A DNA stretch of 8,789 nt from Chlorobiota bacterium (GCA_030592825.1 JAUVIG010000140.1:1-8789); one strand, 5' to 3'. Counted from the first letter of the stretch, positions 1 to 6,709 are shown. Translations and numbers: made by a program. Notes: generated by a model not told the origin, from the letters alone.

Positions 1-571
1 CAATTCTGTTTTGATGCACAGAATGAGAACTGATTTCGGCAAAACAATATTCACAACCGGCTTTTGCCATTTCATTCAATAAATAATTAAATGAAAGAGC
101 ATCAGGAGTTGTATAATCAGCTTTATATTCTTTATTGTTTATGTAATTTGTTACAGTTGATATTAAACCTGCTTTTTTCCCGAGTGATAAAAACAGTTTA
201 TACAATAATGTTGCAACAGTAGTTTTACCGTTAGTTCCTGTTATACCGATTAATTTTAGTTTTGAAGACGGATTTTCGTAAAAATTTGATGCAATTACAC
301 CAAGCGAATATGATGAATTTTCTGTTTTTATAACAGTTATATTTTCAATTGTCGGAATATCATTTTGTATCAGTACGGCAACAGCACCGTTTTCAATTGC
401 TTTATTTATGTAATCATGGCCATCAACATTTACTCCGGCCACGGCAACAAACAGGTGGCCTGCTTGAGTTTTGCGTGAATCGAAACTGATTCCGGATATA
501 ATAATATCTGCGGAACCTGAAATGATTTCGTGTTTAATGTTTTTGCATATATGTTTAATGGTTTTTTGCAT
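1..571 (-). CDS. murE: UDP-N-acetylmuramoyl-tripeptide synthetase MurE (N-terminal part, cut by window edge)
   Basis: This is the cytoplasmic Mur ligase that adds the third stem-peptide residue (meso-diaminopimelate in most Bacteroidota) to UDP-MurNAc-L-Ala-D-Glu, using ATP. Only the first 190 codons are present; the frame runs open off the left edge. Visible motifs are the N-terminal UDP-binding segment with DSR at residues 31-33 followed by GHLFVAVAG and DGHDYI, the ATP-binding loop GITGTNGKTT at about 109-118, TTPD at 154-157, and the family motif AEISSHS at 178-184 (MEVSSH in most homologues). The TTPD and SSHS motifs favour MurE over MurC, MurD or MurF. The ATG at 569-571 lies only 3 nt after the ftsI stop, so the two are surely co-transcribed, as expected in the dcw cluster. 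Whether it adds diaminopimelate or lysine cannot be judged, because the specificity motif lies outside the window. Confidence 0.96.
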   Translation of the reverse strand, partial: MQKTIKHICKNIKHEIISGSADIIISGISFDSRKTQAGHLFVAVAGVNVDGHDYINKAIENGAVAVLIQNDIPTIENITVIKTENSSYSLGVIASNFYENPSSKLKLIGITGTNGKTTVATLLYKLFLSLGKKAGLISTVTNYINNKEYKADYTTPDALSFNYLLNEMAKAGCEYCFAEISSHSVHQNRI

Positions 572-574
572 TTG

Positions 575-2713
575 TTATCTTAATTCAATTAGAACACTTG
601 TTCCTTTTTTTACATTTGTACCGGCTTCAACCGATTGATTTAAAACAAAACCTTTTCCTCTCAAAATTGGTTTTAAACCCATTTTTTCAATAATATATAT
701 TGCATCTCTCGCTCCCATAAATTTCAGGTCGGGCATTACAGTCGATTCAAAGTTCATATTATGATATACAACCATATCTTTTTGAGTTTCTGTTGATATC
801 CACTCTGAATTTGTATTATTGTTTGTCGGAATAAGTACTGTTGCGAAAATTCTGTTCAGATCATTTTGAAAACCGTTTTTAGAATACGGGATTGCTGAAT
901 TGCTGTTAATATTTGTTTTTACAGGCGGATTAATATCACTGTCTTTTGAAAATATTTTATCAGCAATTTTTTTGAAAATCGGAGCAGCTGCTAATGCACC
1001 GTAATAATCTTTTTGTGGTTTATTTATAACAACAATAATTGAATATTTTGGTCTGTCGGACGGGAAATAACCGACAAATGATGCTCTGTATTTTTCCGTA
1101 TGTCTTTTTTGTTTAATATCGTAATGCTCTGTTGTTCCCGTTTTACCTGATATTTTATATTTATTAGTGTTGATATCACTTGCAGTTCCTTTTACAACTA
1201 CATCTCTTAATATTTGTTGAGCCTTTAGTAATGTAGATTTTGAACAAATCATGGAATTTGAAATTTCAGGCTCAAATTCTTTTAATATAATACCGTTTTT
1301 TTCTAATCTTTTTACGATTCTCGGTTTCATCATAACACCGTCATTAGCAACTGCATTATAGAATGTCAATAATTGCAATGGTGATATCTTTACTTCATAT
1401 CCGTGTGCTATCATACCCGGAGAGGATTTTGCCCATAAATTACGATAATCCGGATTATTAATGAACGGTTTATGCTCTCCGTATATATCAACACCTGATA
1501 CTTCACCAATTCCGATTGCATTTAATTGCTTTAGAAATCTTTCAATTCGTCCTTTTTTAACATAATTATCATCAATAATTTTAAGCATACCTACATTGGA
1601 TGATTTAGAAAAAACCTTCCAAACCGGAATAGTTCCGTAACTTGCATTTCCGGCATCATCAACCGGAACACCATGATACATAATATGACCGTTACCTGTT
1701 TTAATATAATCATCAAGATCAACATAACCGTCTTCCAAAACAGCCATTAATACCGGGAGTTTAAAAGTTGATCCGGGTGCAAGGTTTTCGCCAACAGCAT
1801 AATTAAGAACTTCCGCAAATGTGTTATCTTTATGTCTTTTAAGATTTGCAACAGCTTTAATATATCCGGTTTCTACTTCCATAACTACTACAGAACCATA
1901 ATCTGCTTTTAAATTGGTTAATTGTTTTCTTAAAATATCATCTGCATAATCTTGTAAGTCGATATCAATCGTTGTTATAAGATCAACACCATGTTCAGTT
2001 TCCAATACCTCGCCTCCTTTAATATTTCTCCAATTTCCGCCGCCTATTTTTTGCATATATGATTTGCCTGCCCTTCCTCCCAGTTCGCGATTATATGTAT
2101 ATTCAAGACCTGCTTTTCCTTGTATCAAGCCGGTTTTTTTATCTTCTCCCAAAAAGCCGATGGTTCTTCTGAGCAAACCGGCAAAGGGTCTTTTTCTCAG
2201 GGTAGTTCTTTTACTAATAAAGCCACCCTTATTCGAACTTAAATTGAATAGAGGGAATTCTTTTATTATAACAAATTCGTCATAAGTGAGTTTATTTGCA
2301 ATTTTTAAATACCCGACAGAATTTTTTCGAGCTTTTTTCAAGTATAATTTATACTCGTTTTGTGTTTTGTCTTTTAAAAAGTGAGACAGATAATATGATA
2401 ATGAATCAATGTTTTTATTAAATAACTTATCAGTTAAACCTCCTGCCCTTGTGTCCATTCTGATGTCGAAATAACTTACTGAAGTTGCAAGGATTTTTCC
2501 GTTTTCATCGTAAATATTACCTCTGTCAGGCACATCTTCTTTTAAATCAACAGCAATTTCATTTATTTTTTTTTGCCATTGGTCTTTCTCCAAAAACATG
2601 ATCTGAAAAAGTTTAATAAATAAGTAGAGAATAAAAATAAGAAGCAACACATAGACAAGTGCTGTTCTGGCAATTATTTTCTCTCTAATATTTGGTGTTT
2701 TTTCAGAAGACAT
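575..2713 (-). CDS. ftsI: Septal peptidoglycan transpeptidase FtsI (PBP3) with C-terminal PASTA domain
   Basis: This class B penicillin-binding protein cross-links septal peptidoglycan in the periplasm as part of the divisome, working with FtsW. The 712-residue protein has a short cytoplasmic tail, one membrane segment at about 18-39, a dimerisation/pedestal domain at about 55-250 (beginning PDRGNIYDENG), and a transpeptidase domain at about 265-590. The three catalytic motifs are intact: S315-T-F-K318 (nucleophile), S371-S-N373 and K524-T-G-T. A polar linker rich in Asn and Ser (about 595-645) leads to one PASTA domain (about 655-712) beginning near VMPDLKFMGARDA and ending at the last residue. 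A PASTA-tailed FtsI encoded directly before murE is the usual Bacteroidota arrangement. The ATG at 2711-2713 is preceded by a purine-rich AAGAAGAA. The 198-nt gap to the upstream ftsL is unusually long and carries a palindrome (2797-2850). Confidence 0.97.
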   Translation of the reverse strand: MSSEKTPNIREKIIARTALVYVLLLIFILYLFIKLFQIMFLEKDQWQKKINEIAVDLKEDVPDRGNIYDENGKILATSVSYFDIRMDTRAGGLTDKLFNKNIDSLSYYLSHFLKDKTQNEYKLYLKKARKNSVGYLKIANKLTYDEFVIIKEFPLFNLSSNKGGFISKRTTLRKRPFAGLLRRTIGFLGEDKKTGLIQGKAGLEYTYNRELGGRAGKSYMQKIGGGNWRNIKGGEVLETEHGVDLITTIDIDLQDYADDILRKQLTNLKADYGSVVVMEVETGYIKAVANLKRHKDNTFAEVLNYAVGENLAPGSTFKLPVLMAVLEDGYVDLDDYIKTGNGHIMYHGVPVDDAGNASYGTIPVWKVFSKSSNVGMLKIIDDNYVKKGRIERFLKQLNAIGIGEVSGVDIYGEHKPFINNPDYRNLWAKSSPGMIAHGYEVKISPLQLLTFYNAVANDGVMMKPRIVKRLEKNGIILKEFEPEISNSMICSKSTLLKAQQILRDVVVKGTASDINTNKYKISGKTGTTEHYDIKQKRHTEKYRASFVGYFPSDRPKYSIIVVINKPQKDYYGALAAAPIFKKIADKIFSKDSDINPPVKTNINSNSAIPYSKNGFQNDLNRIFATVLIPTNNNTNSEWISTETQKDMVVYHNMNFESTVMPDLKFMGARDAIYIIEKMGLKPILRGKGFVLNQSVEAGTNVKKGTSVLIELR

Positions 2714-2796
2714 TTCTTCTTTATATTATGCTGTTATATTTAATTTTGAGTAAATCTATTAGTTAATTCACCTCATTTTTTATTTTATAAGTTTAC

Positions 2797-2850
2797 AGTC
2801 CACAGTAGGCAGTATGCAGATACAAAACTGCATACTGCCTACTGTGGACT
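2797..2850. repeat. Perfect 23-bp inverted repeat built from 7-nt CAGTnnn units
   Basis: The left arm is 2797-2819 and the right arm 2828-2850. They are perfectly complementary over 23 bp and separated by an 8-nt loop (2820-2827, atacaaaa). From position 2796 the left side reads as heptamers cagtcca, cagtagg, cagtatg, then cag, so the palindrome has an internal 7-nt period; the right arm is its mirror. It lies in the non-coding gap between ftsL and ftsI, 61 nt after the ftsL stop and 83 nt before the ftsI start. A strong hairpin would form in the dcw transcript. On the minus (transcribed) strand it is not directly followed by a U-run, so it does not look like a classical intrinsic terminator. 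An extragenic palindromic repeat present elsewhere in the genome is the simplest explanation. Confidence 0.9.
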
Positions 2851-2911
2851 TTTTACATACTGTCTTCATAATTCCCGACTTTATCATATTTTATGGGAAC
2901 TCCCCAAAAAC

Positions 2912-3235
2912 TTATTTAATAACAATAACTTTCAGCGGTTTCTCCGGTAATCTTAATCCCATATTTATAATTGTACTGTCTGATGCAACTTTTCGTTCTG
3001 TTCCGAGAACCATTAATTTTGTTTGAATTTTGGTATATTCAGAATGTAATATTTCAACTTTTTCGTTCAATACTTTCTTTTCTAATATAAGTTCTTCAGC
3101 TCTGTATCTGTTATAAATTAAGATAATAATCAAAGCTGTTACAAACAATATATAATACATGCTTTTAGCTTTGATTTCCGTTCCCAGCCAATTTCCTGTT
3201 ATAATATTTTTAATGATATTCTTGTTTTGGTTCAT
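2912..3235 (-). CDS. ftsL: FtsL-like cell division protein (Bacteroidota type)
   Basis: This is a small bitopic divisome protein that, by analogy with FtsL, helps recruit and activate the FtsW-FtsI synthase. The 107-residue protein has a cytoplasmic N-terminus of about 23 residues, one membrane segment at about 24-41 (ILFVTALIIILIY), a charged heptad-like coiled coil at about 44-78 rich in Glu, Lys and Leu, and a C-terminal segment NMGLRLPEKP typical of FtsL-like tails. Identification rests mainly on this architecture and on position between rsmH and ftsI, since FtsL sequences diverge strongly. The ATG at 3233-3235 has no clear Shine-Dalgarno sequence. Gaps on both sides (233 nt upstream, 198 nt downstream) hold inverted repeats, so its link to the neighbouring cistrons is looser than usual. 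Confidence 0.88.
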   Translation of the reverse strand: MNQNKNIIKNIITGNWLGTEIKAKSMYYILFVTALIIILIYNRYRAEELILEKKVLNEKVEILHSEYTKIQTKLMVLGTERKVASDSTIINMGLRLPEKPLKVIVIK

Positions 3236-3270
3236 CCGTAAAATCTGTATTTTTGCTTCTTACATAAACA

Positions 3271-3402
3271 ATTAATGCTTTAATGACCCTAAATGCTGTA
3301 ATGTTTTGCGTTATTTTATGCCATTATTGTATATTATAAATACCAAAACAAAACCTTTATATTTATTAAAGCATTTAAGCATTTTATCATTGAAGCATTT
3401 AT
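3271..3402. repeat. Imperfect inverted repeat with AATGCTT units in the rsmH-ftsL gap
   Basis: The left arm lies at about 3271-3303 (attaatgctttaatga, then aaatgctgtaatg). The right arm lies at about 3366-3402 and, read on the minus strand, gives ataaatgcttcaatgata, then aaatgctt and aaatgcttt. The arms pair over most of about 33 nt with a 2-nt length difference and several mismatches, around a centre of about 60 nt. Within the arms the unit AATGCTT (or its complement AAGCATT) recurs three times on the right and about twice on the left. The 233-nt gap 3236-3468 shows no reading frame that looks real. The element starts 35 nt upstream of the ftsL ATG and ends 66 nt after the rsmH stop. It may be a dispersed intergenic repeat or a remnant of a small non-autonomous element; no target-site duplication is obvious. 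Confidence 0.6.
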
Positions 3403-3468
3403 ATATGTTCCGCTGAACTTGTGTCAATATTACATATTATAAAAATTCACATTATCCTTATACCCTCT

Positions 3469-4383
3469 TCAAATCTTTTCAGCAATCCTTAATTTTGCAC
3501 TTCTTGCTCGATTATTAATTTTTATTTCTTCTTCTTCAGGCACTATTATTTTTCCGCTAACTTCATTAAAATCATTATATTGCTTTCCGTATATATCAGT
3601 AATTACATTTCCTTCAAAATTGTTATACTTAAAATAATTTTTTACCAATCTGTCTTCCAAAGAATGATAACTGATTACAACTAATCTTCCTCCTTTTTTC
3701 AAAGCCTTTGCACTTTGGGTTATTAAAATTTTTAACGTATCAAGTTCTTTATTTGTCTCAATTCTTAATGCTTGATAAACTTTTGCCAGTATCTTGAATT
3801 CTTTATTTGTTTTTATAGTTTGAGTAATAATTTTGTTAAGTTGATTCAAATCATTAATTTCTCTGTTCTTTACAATTGCTGCAGATAATTTAAATGCACT
3901 TTTCAGCTCGCCGTATGTTTTTAAAATGAAGTATAATTGTTCTTCACTGTAATTATTCAATATATCAAGAGCAGTTGATTTCGCATATTTATTCATTCTC
4001 ATATCCGGTATTCCTCCTAATCTGAAAGAAAATCCCCTCTCTTGATCATTAAACTGATGAGAAGATACTCCAAGATCAGCTAAAATTCCGTCAACCTTGC
4101 TAAATCCTGAATATTTCAGAAAATTCAATAAGTATTTAAAATTAGCTTGAAAAAAAATGAATTTATTTTTATACCTTTTATCTGATTTTAATTTTTCAAC
4201 ATTTTTTTTTACGTCAATATCTTGATCAAATGCTATTAATTTGCCGGTTTTTAATTTTTTTAAAATTTTTTCTGAATGCCCTCCTCCTCCAAAAGTTACA
4301 TCAACGTAAATACCGTCAGGCTTAATGTTTAATCCTTCAACAGACTTATTTAGCAATACGGGAATATGATACTCATTATTCAT
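3469..4383 (-). CDS. rsmH: 16S rRNA (cytosine(1402)-N(4))-methyltransferase RsmH (MraW)
   Basis: This is the S-adenosylmethionine-dependent enzyme that N4-methylates C1402 in the decoding centre of 16S rRNA, in the cytoplasm. The 304-residue length is normal for the family. Motifs in order are HIPVLL near the N-terminus, the SAM-binding segment VDVTFGGGGHSEKI (27-40), the acidic strand-end FDQDID (52-57), GILADLGVSSHQF (99-111), ERGFSFR (115-121), PDMRMN (126-131), RIETNKEL (207-214), ISYHSLEDRLVK (237-248), and the basic C-terminal NNRARSAKLR (290-299). The segment RLGGIPDMRM replaces the more common GPLDMRM form, a small family variation. It is 37 nt downstream of mraZ, the conserved dcw order, and is probably transcribed from the mraZ promoter. 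The ATG at 4381-4383 gives the usual N-terminus. Confidence 0.97.
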   Translation of the reverse strand: MNNEYHIPVLLNKSVEGLNIKPDGIYVDVTFGGGGHSEKILKKLKTGKLIAFDQDIDVKKNVEKLKSDKRYKNKFIFFQANFKYLLNFLKYSGFSKVDGILADLGVSSHQFNDQERGFSFRLGGIPDMRMNKYAKSTALDILNNYSEEQLYFILKTYGELKSAFKLSAAIVKNREINDLNQLNKIITQTIKTNKEFKILAKVYQALRIETNKELDTLKILITQSAKALKKGGRLVVISYHSLEDRLVKNYFKYNNFEGNVITDIYGKQYNDFNEVSGKIIVPEEEEIKINNRARSAKLRIAEKI

Positions 4384-4420
4384 TGATTGAGGCTGCCTTA
4401 AGTAAAATATTTATATTGTA

Positions 4421-4882
4421 TTAAAGATCAGGCAAATCACCGCCCATAATTTCCTCTGCTAATTTTGCCAGTTCATCCGGTCCCAATTCTTTGCTTTTAT
4501 AGTTTTCTGTTGCCCACAGTTCAATTCTTTTATCTTGAGCCAACATATATACATCTTTATTAATTTCAGCATATTCCAGTAATCTTGAAGGGATCAAAAT
4601 TCTATTGTTAGAATCAAGTTTTAATTCAGCTGTTCCTTTATAGAATTCTCTTAAAAAAGTTGCATGTTTAGGATTAAATGTATTTGTTTTTGCACGAATA
4701 ATTTTTGTTTGCCGATCCCATTCTTCTAATGTGTATATAATTAAGCACTTCTCATAAACATCGGTTTTTACAACAAATTTTTCGGAGGATCCTGTGGGCA
4801 TCTGCTTAAGAAAAGCAGAAGGAAAAGAAATTCTTCCCTTTGAATCAATTTTTACCGTATAATCACCTATAAAACTTGTCAT
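4421..4882 (-). CDS. mraZ: Transcriptional regulator MraZ
   Basis: MraZ is the ring-forming DNA-binding protein that heads the dcw cluster and, where studied, represses its own operon by binding short direct repeats upstream. The 153-residue protein has two SpoVT/AbrB-like domains. The first has DSKGRISFPSAF at about 13-24; the second has LDSNNRILIPSRLL at about 89-102. In the second, the DxKGR core is DSNNR, a difference that should not remove the fold. The C-terminus is a short acidic tail (GGDLPDL). Its ATG at 4880-4882 lies 27 nt downstream of a good -7 element and close to four 10-bp-spaced GTG repeats (4927-4965), which fits autoregulation. No Shine-Dalgarno sequence is seen. Confidence 0.96.
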   Translation of the reverse strand: MTSFIGDYTVKIDSKGRISFPSAFLKQMPTGSSEKFVVKTDVYEKCLIIYTLEEWDRQTKIIRAKTNTFNPKHATFLREFYKGTAELKLDSNNRILIPSRLLEYAEINKDVYMLAQDKRIELWATENYKSKELGPDELAKLAEEIMGGDLPDL

Positions 4883-4909
4883 TAAAAAAACTTGTTTTCA
4901 ATTAACCTA

Positions 4910-4942
4910 CAAATATAATACAATTATACCACTTTGCCCCAC
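4910..4942 (-). promoter_or_regulatory. Predicted mraZ (dcw operon) promoter, Bacteroidota type
   Basis: On the minus strand, 4917-4910 reads TATATTTG, a full match to the Bacteroidota -7 element TAnnTTTG. At a 19-nt spacing upstream, 4942-4937 reads GTGGGG, where a TTG-like -33 element is expected; the match there is poor. The start of transcription would fall near 4903, leaving a leader of about 20 nt before the mraZ ATG. The -33 region is part of the GTG repeat array, so MraZ bound there would compete with sigma factor. Confidence 0.6.
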
Positions 4943-4965
4943 TTTTATGCACATAATCCCACAAG
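4927..4965 (-). promoter_or_regulatory. Predicted MraZ operator: four GTG repeats at 10-bp period
   Basis: On the minus strand GTG occurs at 4962-4960, 4952-4950, 4942-4940 and 4932-4930, exactly 10 bp apart. In decamers the four units are CTTGTGGGAT, TATGTGCATA, AAAGTGGGGC and AAAGTGGTAT. Known MraZ operators are TGGGN repeats with 5-bp spacers (E. coli) or AAAGTG[T/G] repeats at the same 10-bp period (mollicutes). Units 3 and 4 fit both descriptions, unit 1 keeps TGGGA, and unit 2 is degenerate. The array overlaps the expected -33 region of the mraZ promoter, which implies repression by occlusion. Confidence 0.75.
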
Positions 4966-5105
4966 TATTTAAAAGATATTTTTTAACAGCCAACGAACAG
5001 CCTGTATTTCAGGGCAATACAAAACAACTGAAATGTTGCAGTCATTTTAGTAAAATCAGAATTTTTACAACACTAAATCTTATTAATTAATAATAAAAAA
5101 GCAAA

Positions 5106-5140
5106 TTTGGATTTTTTTGTTGTTTTTTTATTTAAATTTG
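5106..5140 (+). promoter_or_regulatory. Candidate promoter for the acyltransferase gene
   Basis: Positions 5133-5140 read TAAATTTG, a full match to the Bacteroidota -7 element TAnnTTTG, 33 nt before the ATG at 5174. The nearest upstream TTTG elements are at 5106-5109 (23-nt spacer) and 5116-5119 (13-nt spacer); neither has the preferred spacing of about 19 nt, so the -33 part is uncertain. The rest of the 291-nt divergent gap (4883-5173) is AT-rich and holds the mraZ promoter and operator; I see no gene in it. Confidence 0.45.
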
Positions 5141-5173
5141 ACGTTTGCCAAAAATATACGATAATTACCGCAT

Positions 5174-6091
5174 ATGAAAGATATTATTTCGGCAGTTGAC
5201 AAAAAACTATTGGAAGCTGAATTAACTGATGATAAATTTATGCGCATGACAAACTTCGGTGATAATGCCATTTATGTTTGTACGGCACATGATTCACCAA
5301 ATGTTATGAGGGAAGTTGGTCGTTTAAGAGAATTTGCTTTCAGAAAAGCAGGAGGGGGTACGGGAAAAGTTGTTGATATTGACAGTTACGATACAGCTGA
5401 AACACCATATAAGCAATTGATTGTTTGGGATCCTGAAGATAAAGAAATTACGGGAGGATATCGATTTATTGATTTGAATGAATTATCAAAAGAAAAACTC
5501 CCAAATCTTAAACTTGCCACACAGGGTCTTTTACATTTTTCGGGAAAATTTATAAAAGATTATCTGCCTTATACAATTGAATTAGGACGTTCGTTTGTAC
5601 AACCTAATTTTCAATCGGGCAGTTTTTTCAGAAAAACATTATTTGCTTTGGATAATTTATGGGACGGACTAGGAGCTTTATTAATTAAAAATCCGGATGT
5701 TAAATTTTTTTTCGGTAAAGTAACCATGTATAATCATTTTGATAAATTTGCAAGAGATTTGATTCTATATTTCATGAATCATCATTTTAAAGATGAAGAA
5801 AAACTTGTATATCCTATAGAACCCCTTAAATATCACCACAATGTAAAAGAACTTGAAAAATATTTTTTGGGACATGATTATGATGAAAATAAAAAAATAT
5901 TGTCAAAAGAAGTAAGAGCAAGAGGAGAAAATATTCCGCCCTTGATTAATTCATATATGAGTATTTCAAGAACAATGAAATGCTTCGGAACGTCAATTAA
6001 CATGAATTTCGGCGATGTTGAAGAAACAGGAATATTAATTACGGTTAATGATATTTATGACAGCAAAAAAAGAAGGCATTTAATGATTTAA
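5174..6091 (+). CDS. Hemolysin/OlsB/GlsB-type lipid N-acyltransferase (GNAT fold)
   Basis: This 305-residue protein belongs to the GNAT-fold acyltransferases often annotated as hemolysin-like. Characterised relatives (OlsB for ornithine lipid, GlsB for glycine lipid in Bacteroides) transfer a 3-hydroxy fatty acid from acyl-ACP to the amino group of an amino acid. Visible family motifs are the N-terminal block VGRLREFAFRKAGGGTG (48-64) followed by DIDSYD (68-73), a strand with ITGGYRF (92-98), and the signature ELGRSFV (136-142), which is ELGRSCV in many homologues. There is no signal peptide or membrane segment, in keeping with a cytoplasmic or membrane-peripheral enzyme. It is divergent from mraZ and followed 69 nt later by an outer-membrane protein gene. 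No PlsC-like O-acyltransferase (GlsA or OlsA type) is adjacent, so substrate and product are inferred from family only. Confidence 0.8.
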   Translation: MKDIISAVDKKLLEAELTDDKFMRMTNFGDNAIYVCTAHDSPNVMREVGRLREFAFRKAGGGTGKVVDIDSYDTAETPYKQLIVWDPEDKEITGGYRFIDLNELSKEKLPNLKLATQGLLHFSGKFIKDYLPYTIELGRSFVQPNFQSGSFFRKTLFALDNLWDGLGALLIKNPDVKFFFGKVTMYNHFDKFARDLILYFMNHHFKDEEKLVYPIEPLKYHHNVKELEKYFLGHDYDENKKILSKEVRARGENIPPLINSYMSISRTMKCFGTSINMNFGDVEETGILITVNDIYDSKKRRHLMI

Positions 6092-6160
6092 GGTAAGCTT
6101 AACAGATGTTTTTTTAATGAACACTTTTCAGGCCATCATGTATAACAAAATTATTTTCGG

Positions 6161-6709
6161 ATGAAACATATCCGGTTAGTCATCTTTTTATTATTTACTT
6201 CTTATATTTCTGTTTATTCTCAGGAATATGATCCTTATACTTATCAAGATATTGAACAAAAACCGAATTTAAGTGAAAAAATTTTTTTCGGTGGCGGCTT
6301 TGGATTACAATTCGGAACTTTTACAATGATTAAACTAACTCCTGAAATTGGTTACAGACCGGCTGAAATGTTTGAATTCGGTATCGGAGCCTATTATATA
6401 TATTCTAAAAATTTTTATTATAATTTTTCTGATCATGTTTACGGAGGAAATGCTTTCGGTCGATTATACGTTTGTCAAAATTTTTATATTCAAGGAGAAT
6501 ATGAGATGTTAAATATCGCTGATTTTGATTATACAACAGGTTATTATACAGGCAAAAGAATATTTATTACCGGAATATTGGGAGGTATAGGATACAGGCA
6601 AAAGATCGGAAAACGTACGGCAATACTTACTTCTGTGTTATACAACTTTACAATTTCTCCAAAAACACCCTACAATAATCCGGTATTCAGAGTAAGTTTA
6701 ATCTTTTAG
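6161..6709 (+). CDS. Small outer-membrane beta-barrel protein (unknown role)
   Basis: This 182-residue protein has a Sec signal peptide (MKHIRLVIFLLFTSYISVYS) with likely cleavage before Gln21, a common pattern in Bacteroidota. After a short Pro/Tyr-rich linker, the mature part alternates aromatic and glycine-rich strands, for example FFGGGFGLQFG (42-52), EIGYRP, FEFGIGAYYIYS (71-82), RLYVCQNFYIQGEY and GILGGIGYRQKIG. It ends with a strand finishing in Ile-Phe, matching the terminal aromatic residue used for barrel assembly. The predicted strand number is about eight, as in small OmpA/OmpX-like barrels, but this is estimated by eye. It contains one Cys (105). It lies on the same strand 69 nt after the acyltransferase and may be co-transcribed with it. 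The gene ends tail to tail with the membrane-protein gene at 6706, overlapping by 4 bp. No specific function can be assigned. Confidence 0.75.
   Translation: MKHIRLVIFLLFTSYISVYSQEYDPYTYQDIEQKPNLSEKIFFGGGFGLQFGTFTMIKLTPEIGYRPAEMFEFGIGAYYIYSKNFYYNFSDHVYGGNAFGRLYVCQNFYIQGEYEMLNIADFDYTTGYYTGKRIFITGILGGIGYRQKIGKRTAILTSVLYNFTISPKTPYNNPVFRVSLIF

Noticed and set aside
2064..2285. Open frame of 73 codons on the plus strand
   Set aside because: It is entirely antisense to the well-supported FtsI dimerisation domain, and its composition is that of a shadow frame.
2797..2855. Intrinsic terminator on the plus strand (strong stem followed by a T run)
   Set aside because: The 23-bp stem is followed by five T residues on plus, but all genes here are on minus and nothing visible is transcribed toward it from the plus side. 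On the minus strand the stem is followed by TGTAAAC rather than a U-run.
2814..3026. Open frame of 70 codons on the plus strand
   Set aside because: It starts inside the palindrome and runs antisense through the 3' end of ftsL, which has clear FtsL architecture. It has no family motifs and is a shadow frame.
3236..3468. CRISPR-like or short tandem repeat array with AATGCTT units
   Set aside because: The repeats are 7-12 nt, degenerate and arranged as an inverted pair without regular spacers, so this is not a CRISPR array.
4981..5075. Small hairpins in the mraZ-acyltransferase gap (for example CCTG tattt CAGG near 5010)
   Set aside because: The stems are of four to five pairs, expected by chance in a sequence of this length. 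No riboswitch or known RNA pattern is recognised.
6088..6115. Possible terminator after the acyltransferase (5-bp TTAAG/CTTAA stem, then seven T residues)
   Set aside because: The stem has only one G-C pair, overlaps the stop codon and is separated from the T run by six bases. It is too weak to call.
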